Below, in pieces: positions 23,626 to 36,400 of a stretch of DNA of 64,000 nt (position 1 is its first letter; every line of letters begins with the position of its first letter). The notes under the pieces were generated by a model. That model saw only the letters and a list, made by a program, of their open reading frames with translations, was not told where the DNA came from and did no database searches. The DNA comes from Hydractinia symbiolongicarpus (Eukaryota > Cnidaria > Hydrozoa > Anthoathecata > Hydractiniidae): positions 35,801,851-35,865,850 of the forward strand of contig NC_079877.1 in NCBI RefSeq assembly GCF_029227915.1, read 5' to 3'. A program made the position numbers and the translations under genes.

Positions 23626-25392
23626 GCGTCTCATCAAAAATGAAAACATTTTTGAAAACTACAAGTCTCATGCGTTTTGGTGGTGAAAAAAAAATTCAAA
23701 AAATCGTTCGGGAAATGAGTTTACACCCTGGGTACTTTCTTTGTATACTTTTGACTATACGGGCCGAGTCCGGGAGTTACGGGAAGTCGTGGGTTTTCGT
23801 TTGCCGGCGATTAAACTTCTTTTATTCAGCGTCTCATCAAAAATGAAAACATTTTTAAAAACTACAAGTCTCATGGGCTTTAGTGGTGAAATAATAATTT
23901 AAAAAATCGTTCGGGAAATGAGTTTACTTCCTGGGTACTTTTTTTGTATACTTTTGACTTTACAGGCCGAGTCCGGGATTTACAGGAAATCGCAGTTTTT
24001 CGTTTGCCGGCGATTAAACTTCTTTTATTCAGCGTCTCATCAATAATGAAACCATTTTTAAAAACTACAAGTTTCATGCGTTTTAGTGGTGAAAAGATAA
24101 TTTAAAAAATCGTTCTGGAAATGAGTTTACTCACAGGGTACTTTCTTTGTAAACATTCGACTATACGGGACAAGCCCGGGATTTAGGGAAATCGTGGTAT
24201 TTCGTTTGCCGGCGATTAAACCTCTTTCATTAAGCGTCTCATTAAAAATAAAAACATTTTGAAAACTACAAGTCTCATTCGTTCTAGCGGTGCAGAATTA
24301 ATTTGAAAAATCGTTCGGGAAATCAGTTTACTCCCTGGGTACTTTCTTTATATACATTCAACTATACGGGCCAAGCCCGGGATTTACGGGAAATCGCGGG
24401 TTTTCGTTTGTTGGCGATTAAACTTCTTTTATTCAGCGTCTCATCAAAAATGAAAACACTTTTGAAAACTACAAGTCTCACGCGTTTTAGTGGTGAAAAA
24501 ATAATTTTAAAAATCGTTCTGGAAATGAGTTTACTCACAGGGTACTTTCTTTGCATACATTCGACAATACGGGCCAAGCCCGGGATTTACAGGAAATCGC
24601 GGGTTTTCGTTTGCCGGCTATTAAACCACATTCACTAAGCGTCTCATCAAAAATGAAAACATTTCTGAAAACTACAAGTCTCATGGGCTTTAGTGGTGAA
24701 ATAATAATTTAAAAAGTCGTTCGGGAAATGAGTTTACTCCTTGGGTACTTTTTTTGTATACTTTTGACTATACGGGCCGAGTCCGGGTTTACGGGAAATC
24801 GCAGGTTTTCGTTTGCCGGCGAGTAAACTCCTTTTATTCAGCGTCTCATCAAAAATGAAAACATTTTTGAAAACTACAAGTCTCATACGTTTTAGTGGTG
24901 AAAAGATTTTTTAAAAAATCGTTTTGGAAATGAGTTTACTCCCAGGGTACTTTCTTTGTATACATTCGACTAAACGGGCCAAACCCGGGATTTACGGGAA
25001 ATCGCGGGTTTTCGTTTGCCGGCGATTAAACCACTTTCACTAAGCGTCTCATCAAAAATGAAAACATTTCTGAAAACTACAAGTCTCATGCGTTTTAGTG
25101 GTAAAAATATAATTTAAAAAATCGTTCGGGAAATGATTTTACTTCCTGGGTACTTTCTTTGTATACTTTTGACTTTACAGGCCGAGTCCGGGATTTACAG
25201 GAAATCGCAGTTTTTCGTTTGCCGGCGATTAAACTTCTTTTATTCAGCGTCTCATCAAAAATGAAACCATTTTTAAAAACTACAAGTTTCATGCGTTTTA
25301 GTGGTGAAAAGATAATTTAAAAAATCGTTCTGGAAATGAGTTTACTCACAGGGTACTTTCTTTGTAAACATTCGACTATACGGGACAAGCCC
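21760..25392 (+). repeat. 1,822-bp (9-monomer) tandem repeat, boundaries approximate
   Basis: Markers at 21818, 22058, 22481, 22540 and 23273 recur at 23640, 23880, 24303, 24362 and 25095, all at 1,822 bp. The unit includes the monomer with TTTGACTTTACAGGCCGAG, the CATTCGTTCTAGCGG monomer, the TTTGTTGGCGATT monomer, the CTTTGCATACATTCGACAATACGG monomer and the GATTTTTTAAAAAATCG monomer. The TTTGCCGCGATT deletion marks the start of both units. A third, partial unit lies in the duplicated segment at 17.4-19.3 kb. Observed difference: TCATCAATAATGAAACC near 23433 against TCATCAAAAATGAAACC near 25255. Confidence 0.85.
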
Positions 25393-26385
25393 GGGATTTA
25401 GGGAAATCGTGGTATTTCGTTTGCCGGCGATTAAACCTCTTTCATTAAGCGTCTCATTAAAAATAAAAACATTTTGAAAACTACAAGTCTCATTCGTTCT
25501 AGCGGTGCAGAATTAATTTGAAAAATCGTTCGGGAAATCAGTTTACTCCCTGGGTACTTTCTTTATATACATTCAACTATACGGGCCAAGCCCGGGATTT
25601 ACGGGAAATCGCGGGTTTTCGTTTGTTGGCGATTAAACTTCTTTTATTCAGCGTCTCATCAAAAATGAAAACACTTTTGAAAACTACAAGTCTCACGCGT
25701 TTTAGTGGTGAAAAAATAATTTTAAAAATCGTTCTGGAAATGAGTTTACTCACAGGGTACTTTCTTTGCATACATTCGACAATACGGGCCAAGCCCGGGA
25801 TTTACAGGAAATCGCGGGTTTTCGTTTGCCGGCTATTAAACCACATTCACTAAGCGTCTCATCAAAAATGAAAACATTTCTGAAAACTACAAGTCTCATG
25901 GGCTTTAGTGGTGAAATAATAATTTAAAAAGTCGTTCGGGAAATGAGTTTACTCCTTGGGTACTTTTTTTGTATACTTTTGACTATACGGGCCGAGTCCG
26001 GGTTTACGGGAAATCGCAGGTTTTCGTTTGCCGGCGAGTAAACTCCTTTTATTCAGCGTCTCATCAAAAATGAAAACATTTTTGAAAACTACAAGTCTCA
26101 TACGTTTTAGTGGTGAAAAGATTTTTTAAAAAATCGTTTTGGAAATGAGTTTACTCCCAGGGTACTTTCTTTGTATACATTCGACTAAACGGGCCAAACC
26201 CGGGATTTACGGGAAATCGCGGGTTTTCGTTTGCCGGCGATTAAACCACTTTCACTAAGCGTCTCATCAAAAATGAAAACATTTCTGAAAACTACAAGTC
26301 TCATGCGTTTTAGTGGTAAAAATATAATTTAAAAAATCGTTCGGGAAATGATTTTACTTCCTGGGTACTTTCTTTGTATACTTTT
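24070..26385 (+). repeat. 1,215-bp (6-monomer) tandem repeat, boundaries approximate
   Basis: Markers at 24303 and 24362 recur at 25518 and 25577, at 1,215 bp. The match starts in the GTTTCATGCGTTTTAGTGGTG monomer near 24070/25285 and ends near 25170/26385, where the first copy has TTTGACTTTACAGG and the second TTTGACTATACGGG. It overlaps the 1,822-bp repeat, so the same monomers have been amplified at two different unit sizes. Confidence 0.8.
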
Positions 26386-29100
26386 GACTATACGGGCCGA
26401 GTCCGGGATTTACGGGAAATCGCGCGGTTTCGTTTGCCGGCCATTAAACTCCTTTTATTTAGAGTCTCATCAAAAATGAAAACATTTTTGAAAACTACAA
26501 GTCTCATGCGTTTTAGTGGTGAAAAGATAATTTAAAAAATCGTTCTGGGAATGAGTTTACTCACAGGGTACTTTCTTTGTAAACATTCGACTATACGGGA
26601 CAAACCCGGGATTTAGGGAAATCGTGGTATTTCGTTTGCCGGCGATTAAACCTCTTTCATTAAGCGTCTCATTAAAAATGAAAACATTTTTGGAAACTAC
26701 AAGTCTCATTCGTTCTAGTGGTGCAGAAATAATTTAAAAAATCGTTCGGGAAATGATTTTACTCCCTGGGTACTTTCTTTGTATACTTTTGACTATACGG
26801 GCCGAGTCCGGGATTTACGGGAAATCGCGCGGTTTCGTTTGCCGGCGATTAAACTCCTTTTATTTAGAGTCTCATCAAAAATGAAAACATTTTTGAAAAC
26901 TACAAGTCTCATGGGCTTTAGTGGTGAAATAATAATTTAAAAAATCGTTCGGGAAATGAGTTTACTTCCTGGGTACTTTTTTTGTATACTTTTGACTTTA
27001 CAGGCCGAGTCCGGGATTTACAGGAAATCGCAGGTTTTCGTTTGCCGGCGATTAAACTTCTTTTATTCAGCGTCTCATCAAAAATGAAAATATTTTTAAA
27101 AACTACAAGTCTCATGCGTTTTAGTGGTGAAAAAATAATTTAAAAAATCGTTCGGGAAATGAGTTTACTCCCTGGGTACTTTCTTTGTATACTTTTGACT
27201 ATACGGGCCGAGTACGGGATTTACGGGAAATCGTGGTCTTTCGTTTGCCGGCGATTAAACCTCTTTCATTAAGCGTCTCATTAAAAATAAAAACATTTTT
27301 GAAAACTACAAGTCTCATTCGTTCTAGCGGTGCAGAAATAATTTGAAAAATCGTTCGGGAAATCAGTTTACTCCCTGGGTACTTTCTTTATACACATTCA
27401 ACTATACGGGCCAAGCCCGGGATTTACGGGAAATCGCGGGTTTTGGTTTGTTGGCGATTAAACTTCTTTTATTCAGCGTCTCATCAAAAATGAAAACACT
27501 TTTGAAAACTACAAGTCTCACGCGTTTTAGTGGTGAAAAAATAATTTAAAAAATCGTTCTGGAAATGAGTTTACTCACAGGGTACTTTCTTTGCATACAT
27601 TCGACAATACGGGCCAAGCCCGGGATTTACAGGAAATCGCGGGTTTTCGTTTGCCGGCTATTAAACCACATTCACTAAGCGTCTCATCAAAAATGAAAGC
27701 ATTTCTGAAAACTACAAGTCTCATGGGCTTTAGTGGTGAAATAATAATTTAAAAAGTCGTTCGGGAAATGAGTTTACTCCTTGGGTACTTTTTTTGTATA
27801 CTTTTGACTATACGGGCCGAGTCCGGGTTTACGGGAAATCGCAGGTTTTCGTTTGCCGGCGATTAAACTCCTTTTATTCAGCGTCTCATCAAAAATGAAA
27901 ACATTTTTGAAAACTACAAGTCTCATACGTTTTAGTGGTGAAAAGATTTTTTAAAAAATCGTTTTGGAAATGAGTTTACTCCCAGGGTACTTTCTTTGTA
28001 TACATTCGAGTAAACGGGCCAAACCCGGGATTTACGGGAAATCGCGGGTTTTCGTTTGCCGGCGATTAAACCACTTTCACTAAGCGTCTCATCAAAAATG
28101 AAAACATTTCTGAAAACTACAAGTCTCATACGTTTTAGTGGTGAAAAGATTTTTTAAAAAATCGTTTTGGAAATGATTTTACTTCCTGGGTACTTTCTTT
28201 GTATACTTTTGACTATACGGGCCGAGTCCGGGATTTACGGGAAATCGCGCGGTTTCGTTTGCCGGCGATTAAACTCCTTTTATTCAGCGTCTCATCAAAA
28301 ATGAAAACATTTTTGAAAACTACAAGTCTCATACGTTTTAGTGGTGAAAAGATTTTTTAAAAAATCGTTTTGGAAATGATTTTACTTCCTGGGTACTTTC
28401 TTTGTATACTTTTGACTATACGGGCCGAGTCCGGGATTTACGGGAAATCGCGCGGTTTCGTTTGCCGGCGATTAAACTCTTTTTATTTAGAGTCTCATCA
28501 AAAATGAAAACATTTTTGAAAACTACAAGTCTCATGCGTTTTAGTGGTGAAAAGATAATTTAAAAAATCGTTCTGGGAATGAGTTTACTCACAGGGTACT
28601 TTCTTTGTAAACATTCGACTATACGGGACAAACCCGGGATTTAGGGAAATCGTGGTATTTCGTTTGCCGGCGATTAAACCTCTTTCATTAAGCGTCTCAT
28701 TAAAAATGAAAACATTTTTGGAAACTACAAGTCTCATTCGTTCTAGTGGTGCAGAAATAATTTAAAAAATCGTTCGGGAAATGATTTTACTCCCTGGGTA
28801 CTTTCTTTGTATACTTTTGACTATACGGGCCGAGTCCGGGATTTACGGGAAATCGCGCGGTTTCGTTTGCCGGCGATTAAACTCCTTTTATTTAGAGTCT
28901 CATCAAAAATGAAAACATTTTTGAAACCTACAAGTCTCATGCGTTTTAGTGGTAAAAAGATAATTTAAAAATTCGTTTGGAAATGAGTTTACTCACATGG
29001 TACTTTCTTTGTATACATTCGACTATACGGGCCAAGCCCGGGATTTAGGGAAATCGTGGTATTTCGTTTGCGGCGATTAAACCTCTTTTATTAAGCGTCT
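26386..29100 (+). repeat. Mixed monomers, with a single-monomer duplication near 28.1-28.5 kb
   Basis: No regular higher-order unit spans this stretch. About 26450-26900 recurs at about 28480-28930 at 2,028 bp (10 monomers); both have the unusual CAGAAATAATTTAAAAAATCG followed by AATGATTTTACTCCC. Two adjacent nearly identical monomers at about 28121-28323 and 28324-28526 are 203 bp apart; each joins GATTTTTTAAAAAATCGTTT to a TTTTACTTCCTGGG subtype, so a chimeric monomer was itself duplicated. No non-satellite sequence is present. Confidence 0.75.
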
Positions 29101-32100
29101 CATCAAAAATGAAAACATTTTTGAAAACTACAAGTCTCATGCGTTTTGGTGGTGAAAAAAAAATTCAAAAAATCGTTCGGGAAATGAGTTTACACCCTGG
29201 GTACTTTCTTTGTATACTTTTGACTACACGGGCCGAGCCTGGGAGTTGCGGGAAGTCGTGGGTTTTCGTTTGCCGGCGATTAAACTTCTTTTATTCAGCG
29301 TCTCATCAAAAATGAAAACATTTTTAAAAACTACAAGTCTCATGGCCTTTAGTGGTGAAAAAAAAATTCAAAAAATCGTTCAGGAAATGAGTTTACTCCC
29401 TGGGTACTTTCTTTGTATACTTTTGACTATACGGGCCAAGCCCGGTGTTTACGGGAAATCGCTGGTTTTCGTTTGCCGGCGAATAAACTTCTTTTATTCA
29501 GTGTCTCATCAAAAATGAAAACGTTTTTGAAAACTACAAGTCTCATGCATTTTGGTGGTGAAAAAAAAATTCAAAAAATCGTTCGGGAAATGAGTTTACA
29601 CCCTGGGTACTTTCTTTGTATACATTCGACTATACGGGCAAAGCCCGGGATTTACGTGAAATCGCGGGTTTTCGTTTGCCGGCGATTAAACATCTTTCAT
29701 TAAGCGTCTCATCAAAAATGAAAATATTTTTGAAAACTACAAGTCTCATGCGTTTTAGTGGTGAAAAAATAATTTAAAAAATCGTTCGGGAAATGAGTTT
29801 ACTCCCTGGGTACTTTCTTTGTATACTTTTGACTATATGGGCCGAGTCCGGGGTTTACGGGAAATGGCGGGTTTTCGTTTGCCGGCGATTAAACTTTTTT
29901 TAATCAGAGTCTCATCAAAAATGAAAACATTTTTGAAAACTACAAGTCTCATGCGTTTTAGTGGTAAAAAGATAATTTAAAAATTCGTTTGAAAATGAGT
30001 TTACTCACATGGTACTTTCTTTGTATACATTCGACTATACGGGCCAAGCCTGGGATTTAGGGAAATCGTGGTAATTCGTTTGCGGCGATTAAACCTCTTT
30101 CATTAAGCGTCTCATCAAAAATGAAAACATTTTTGAAAACTACAAGTCTCATGCGTTTTGGTGGTGAAAAAAAAATTCAAAAAATCGTTCGGGAAATGAG
30201 TTTACACCCTGGGTACTTTCTTTGTATACTTTTGACTATACGGGCCGAGTCCGGGAGTTACGGGAAGTCGTGGGTTTTCGTTTGCCGGCGATTAAACTTC
30301 TTTTATTCAGCGTCTCATCAAAAATGAAAACATTTTTAAAAACTACAAGTCTCATGGGCTTTAGTGGTGAAAAAAAAATTCAAAAAATCGTTCGGGAAAT
30401 GAGTTTACACCCTGGGTACTTTCTTTGTATACATTCGACTATACGGGCCAAGCCCGGGATTTACGTGAAATCGCGGGTTTTCGTTTGCCGGCGATTAAAC
30501 ATCTTTCATTAAGCGTCTCATCAAAAATGAAAACATTTTTGAAAACTACAAGTCTCATGCGTTTTGGTGGTGAAAAAAAAATTCAAAAAATCGTTCGGAA
30601 AATGAGTTTACACCCTGGGTACTTTCTTTGTATACTTTTGACTATACGGGCCGAGTCCGGGAGTTACGGGAAGTCGTGGGTTTTTGTTTGCCGGCGATTA
30701 AACTTCTTTTATTCAGCGTCTCATCAAAAATGAAAACATTTTTAAAAACTACAAGTCTCATGGGCTTTAGTGGTGAAAAAAAAATTCAAAAAATCGTTCA
30801 GGAAATGAGTTTACTCCCTGGGTACTTTCTTTGTATACTTTTGACTATACGGGCCAAGCCCGGGGTTTACGGGAAATCGCGGGTTTTCGTTTGCCGGCGA
30901 ATAAACTTCTTTTATTCAGTGTCTCATCAAAAATGAAAACGTTTTTGAAAACTACAAGTCTCATGCGTTTTGGTGGTGAAAAAAAAATTCAAAAAATCGT
31001 TCGGGAAATGAGTTTACACCCTGGGTACTTTCTTTGTATACATTCGACTATACGGGCCAAGCCCGGGATTTACGTGAAATCGCGGGTTTTCGTTTGCCGG
31101 CGATTAAACATCTTTCATTAAGCGTCTCATCAAAAATGAAAATATTTTTGAAAACTACAAGTCTCATGCGTTTTAGTGGTGAAAAAATAATTTAAAAAAT
31201 CGTTCGGGAAATGAGTTTACTCCCTGGGTACTTTCTTTGTATACTTTTGACTATATGGGCCGAGTCCGGGGTTTACGGGAAATGGCGGGTTTTCGTTTGC
31301 CGGCGATTAAACTTTTTTTAATCAGAGTCTCATCAAAAATGAAAACATTTTTGAAAACTACAAGTCTCATGCGTTTTAGTGGTAAAAAGATAATTTAAAA
31401 ATTCGTTTGGAAATGAGTTTACTCACATGGTACTTTCTTTGTATACATTCGACTATACGGGCCAAGCCTGGGATTTAGGGAAATCGTGGTAATTCGTTTG
31501 CGGCGATTAAACCTCTTTCATTAAGCGTCTCATCAAAAATGAAAACATTTTTGAAAACTACAAGTCTCATGCGTTTTGGTGGTGAAAAAAAAATTCAAAA
31601 AATCGTTCGGGAAATGAGTTTACACCCTGGGTACTTTCTTTGTATACTTTTGACTATACGGGCCGAGTCCGGGAGTTACGGGAAGTCGTGGGTTTTCGTT
31701 TGCCGGCGATTAAACTTCTTTTATTCAGCGTCTCATCAAAAATGAAAACATTTTTAAAAACTACAAGTCTCATGGGCTTTAGTGGTGAAAAAGAAATTCA
31801 AAAAATCGTTCGGGAAATGAGTTTACACCCTGGGTACTTTCTTTGTATACATTCGACTATACGGGCCAAGCCCGGGATTTACGTGAAATCGCGGGTTTTC
31901 GTTTTCCGGCGATTAAACATCTTTCATTAAGCGTCTCATCAAAAATGAAAACATTTTTGAAAACTACAAGTCTCATGCGTTTTGGTGGTGAAAAAAAAAT
32001 TCAAAAAATCGTTCGGAAAATGAGTTTACACCCTGGGTACTTTCTTTGTATACTTTTGACTATACGGGCCGAGTCCGGGAGTTACGGGAAGTCGTGGGTT

Positions 32101-33360
32101 TTTGTTTGCCGGCGATTAAACTTCTTTTATTCAGCGTCTCATCAAAAATGAAAACATTTTTAAAAACTACAAGTCTCATGGGCTTTAGTGGTGAAAAAAA
32201 AATTCAAAAAATCGTTCAGGAAATGAGTTTACTCCCTGGGTACTTTCTTTGTATACTTTTGACTATACGGGCCAAGCCCGGGGTTTACGGGAAATCGCGG
32301 GTTTTCGTTTGCCGGCGAATAAACTTCTTTTATTCAGTGTCTCATCAAAAATGAAAACGTTTTTGAAAACTACAAGTCTCATGCGTTTTGGTGGTGAAAA
32401 AAAAATTCAAAAAATCGTTCGGGAAATGAGTTTACACCCTGGGTACTTTCTTTGTATACATTCGACTATACGGGCCAAGCCCGGTATTTACGTGAAATCG
32501 CGGGTTTTCGTTTGCCGGCGATTAAACATCTTTCATTAAGCGTCTCATCAAAAATGAAAATATTTTTGAAAACTACAAGTCTCATGCGTTTTAGTGGTGA
32601 AAAAATAATTTAAAAAATCGTTCGGGAAATGAGTTTACTCCCTGGGTACTTTCTTTGTATACTTTTGACTATATGGGCCGAGTCCGGGGTTTACGGGAAA
32701 TGGCGGGTTTTCGTTTGCCGGCGATTAAACTTTTTTTAATCAGAGTCTCATCAAAAATGAAAACATTTTTGAAAACTACAAGTCTCATGCGTTTTAGTGG
32801 TAAAAAGATAATTTAAAAATTCGTTTGGAAATGAGTTTACTCACATGGTACTTTCTTTGTATACATTCGACTATACGGGCCAAGCCTGGGATTTAGGGAA
32901 ATCGTGGTAATTCGTTTGCGGCGATTAAACCTCTTTCATTAAGCGTCTCATCAAAAATGAAAACATTTTTGAAAACTACAAGTCTCATGCGTTTTGGTGG
33001 TGAAAAAAAAATTCAAAAAATCGTTCGGGAAATGAGTTTACACCCTGGGTACTTTCTTTGTATACTTTTGACTATACGGGCCGAGTCCGGGAGTTACGGG
33101 AAGTCGTGGGTTTTCGTTTGCCGGCGATTAAACTTCTTTTATTCAGCGTCTCATCAAAAATGAAAACATTTTTAAAAACTACAAGTCTCATGGGCTTTAG
33201 TGGTGAAAAAAAAATTCAAAAAATCGTTCGGGAAATGAGTTTACACCCTGGGTACTTTCTTTGTATACATTCGACTATACGGGCCAAGCCCGGGATTTAC
33301 GTGAAATCGCGGGTTTTCGTTTTCCGGCGATTAAACATCTTTCATTAAGCGTCTCATCAA
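29100..33360 (+). repeat. Regular 7-mer higher-order repeat, three units of 1,418 bp
   Basis: Markers at 29413, 30831 and 32249, and at 30121, 31539 and 32957, recur at exactly 1,418 bp (7 x 202.6). Each unit contains ATTCAAAAAA-type monomers, a TATATGGGCCGAG monomer with AAACTTTTTTTAATCAGAG, a short ATGGTAC monomer with GTGGTAATTCGTTTGCGGCG, and a CGGGAGTTACGGGAAGTCGTGGG monomer. The first unit is the most diverged (for example ACTACACGGGCCGAGCC near 29224), and the second and third are nearly identical. This is the cleanest higher-order repeat in the window. Confidence 0.88.
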
Positions 33361-36300
33361 AAATGAAAATATTTTTGAAAACTACAAGTCTCATGCGTTT
33401 TTGTGGTGAAAAAATAATTTAAAAAATCGTTCGGGAAATGAGTTTACTCCCTGGGTATTTTCTTTGTATACTTTTGACTATATGGGCCGAGTCCGGCGTT
33501 TACGGGAAATGGCGGGTTTTCGTTTGCCGGCGATTAAACTTCTTTTAATCAGAGTCTCATCAAAAATGAAAACATTTTTGAAAACTACAAGTCTCATGCG
33601 TTTTAGTGGTAAAAAGATAATTTAAAAATTCGTTTGGAAATGAGTTTACCCACATGGTACTTTCTTTGTATACATTCGACTATACGGGCCAAGCCCGGGA
33701 TTTAGGGAAATCGTGGTATTTCGTTTGCGGCGATTAAACCTCTTTCATTAAGCGTCTCATCAAAAATGAAAACATTTTTGAAAACTACAAGTCTCATGCG
33801 TTTTAGTGGTAAAAAGATAATTTAAAAATTCGTTTGGAAATAAGTTTACCCACATGGTACTTTCTTTGTATACATTCGACTATACGGGCCAAGCCCGGGA
33901 TTTAGGGAAATCGTGGTATTTCGTTTGCGGCGATTAAACCTCTTTCATTAAGCGTCTCATCAAAAATGAAAACATTTTTGAAAACTACAAGTCTCATGCG
34001 TTTTGGTGGTGAAAAAAAAATTCAAAAAATCGTTCGGAAAATGAGTTTACACCCTGGGTACTTTCTTTGTATACTTTTGACTATACGGGCCGAGTCCGGG
34101 AGTTACGGGAAGTCGTGGGTTTTCGTTTGCCGGCGATTAAACTTCTTTTATTCAGCGTCTCATCAAAAATGAAAACATTTTTAAAAACTACAAGTCTCAT
34201 GGGCTTTAGTGGTGAAATAATAATTTAAAAAATCGTTCGGGAAATGAGTTTACTTCCTGGGTACTTTTTTTGTATACTTTTGACTTTACAGGCCGAGTCC
34301 GGGATTTACGGGAAATCGCAGGTTTTCGTTTGCCGGCGATTAAACTTCTTTTATTCAGCGTCTCATCAAAAATGAAAACATTTTTGAAAACTACAAGTCT
34401 CATGCGTTTTAGTGGTGAAAAAATAATTTAAAAAATCGTTCGGGAAATGAGTTTACTCCCTGGGTACTTTCTTTGTATACTTTTAACTATACGGGCCGAT
34501 TCCGGGATTTACAGGAAATTGCAGGTTTTCGTTTGCCGGCGATTAAACTCCTTTTATTCAGCGTCTCATCAAGAATGAAAACATTTTTGAAAACTACAAG
34601 TCTCATGCGTTTTAGTGGTGAAAAGATAATTTAAAAAATCGTTCTGGAAATGAGTTTACTCACAGGGTACTTTCTTTGTAAACATTCGACTATACGGGAC
34701 AAGCCCGGGATTTAGGGAAATCGTGGTATTTCGTTTGCCGGCGATTAAACCTCTTTCATTAAGCGTCTCATTAAAAATAAAAACATTTTTGAAAACTACA
34801 AGTCTCATTCGTTCTAGCGGTGCAGAAATAATTTGAAAAATCGTTCGGGAAATCAGTTTACACCCTGGGTACTTTCTTTATATACATTCAACTATACGGG
34901 CCAAGCCCGGGATTTACGGGAAATCGCGAGTTTTCGTTTGCCGGCGATTAAACTTCTTTTATTCAGCGTCTCATCAAAAATGAAAACACTTTTGAAAACT
35001 ACAAGTCTCACGCGTTTTAGTGGTGAAAAAATAATTTAAAAAATCGTTCTGGAAATGAGTTTACTCACAGGGTACTTTCTTTGCATACATTCGACAATAC
35101 GGGCCAAGCCTGGGATTTACAGGAAATCGCGGGTTTTCGTTTGCCGGCTATTAAACCACATTCACTAAGCGTCTCATCAAAAATGAAAACATTTCTGAAA
35201 ACTACAAGTCTCATGGGCTTTAGTGGTGAAAAGATTATTTAAAAAATCGTTTTGGAAATGAGTTTACTCCCAGGGTACTTTCTTTGTATACATTCGACTA
35301 AACGGGCCAAACCCGGGATTTACGGGAAATCGCGGGTTTTCGTTTGCCGGCGATTAAACCACTTTCACTAAGCGTCTCATCAAAAATGAAAACATTTCTG
35401 AAAACTACAAGTCTCATGCGTTTTAGTGGTAAAAATATAATTTAAAAAATCGTTCGGGAAATGATTTTACTCCCTGGGTACTTTGTTTGTATACTTTTGA
35501 CTATACGGGCCGAGTCCGGGATTTACGGGAAATCGCGCGGTTTCGTTTGCCGGCGATTAAACTCCTTTTATTTAGAGTCTCATCAAAAATGAAAACATTT
35601 TTGAAAACTACAAGTCTCTTGCGTTTTAGTGGTGAAAAGATAATTTAAAAAATCGTTCTGGAAATGAGTTTACTCACAGGGTACTTTCTTTGTAAACATT
35701 CGACTATACGGGACAAACCCGGGATTTAGGGAAATCGTGGTATTTCGTTTGCCGGCAAATAAACCTCTTCCATTAAGCGTCTCATTAAAAATGAAAACAT
35801 TTTTGGAAACTACAAGTCTCATTCGTTCTAGTGGTGCAGAAATAATTTGAAAAATCGTTCGGGAAATCAGTTTACTCCCTGGGTACTTTCTTTATATACA
35901 TTCAACTATACGGGCCAAGCCCGGGATTTATGCGAAATCGCGGGTTTTCGTTTGCCGGCGATTAAACTTCTTTTATTGAGCGTCTCATCAAAAATGAAAA
36001 CAATTTTGAAAACTACAAGTCTCACGCGTTTTAGTGGTGAAAAAATAATTTAAAAAATCGTTCTGGAAATGAGTTTACTCACAGGGTACTTTCTTTGCAT
36101 ACATTCGACTATACGGGCCAAGCCCGGGATTTACAGGAAATCGCGGGTTTTCGTTTGCCGGCTATTAAACCACATTCACTAAGCGTCTCATCAAAAATGA
36201 AAACATTTCTGAAAACTACAAGTCTCATGCGTTTTAGTGGTAAAAATATAATTTAAAAAATCGTTCGGGAAATGATTTTACTCCCTGGGTACTTTCTTTG

Positions 36301-36400
36301 TATACTTTTGACTATACGGGCCGAGTCCGGGATTTACGGGAAATCGCGCAGTTTCGTTTGCCGGCGATTAAACTCCTTTTATTTAGAGTCTCATCAAAAA
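33361..36400 (+). repeat. Mixed monomers, no regular higher-order unit
   Basis: About 15 monomers. Two adjacent short-type monomers with ACCCACATGGTAC and TTTGCGGCGATT lie about 201 bp apart near 33570-33960; the second has AAATAAGTTTACCC. The 34206-34403 part carries TTTGACTTTACAGG and resembles segments at 17.7, 22.1 and 26.9 kb. The rest resembles 18-28 kb subtypes (GCATACATTCGACAATACGG, GATTATTTAAAAAATCG). No gene or insertion is seen. Confidence 0.8.
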
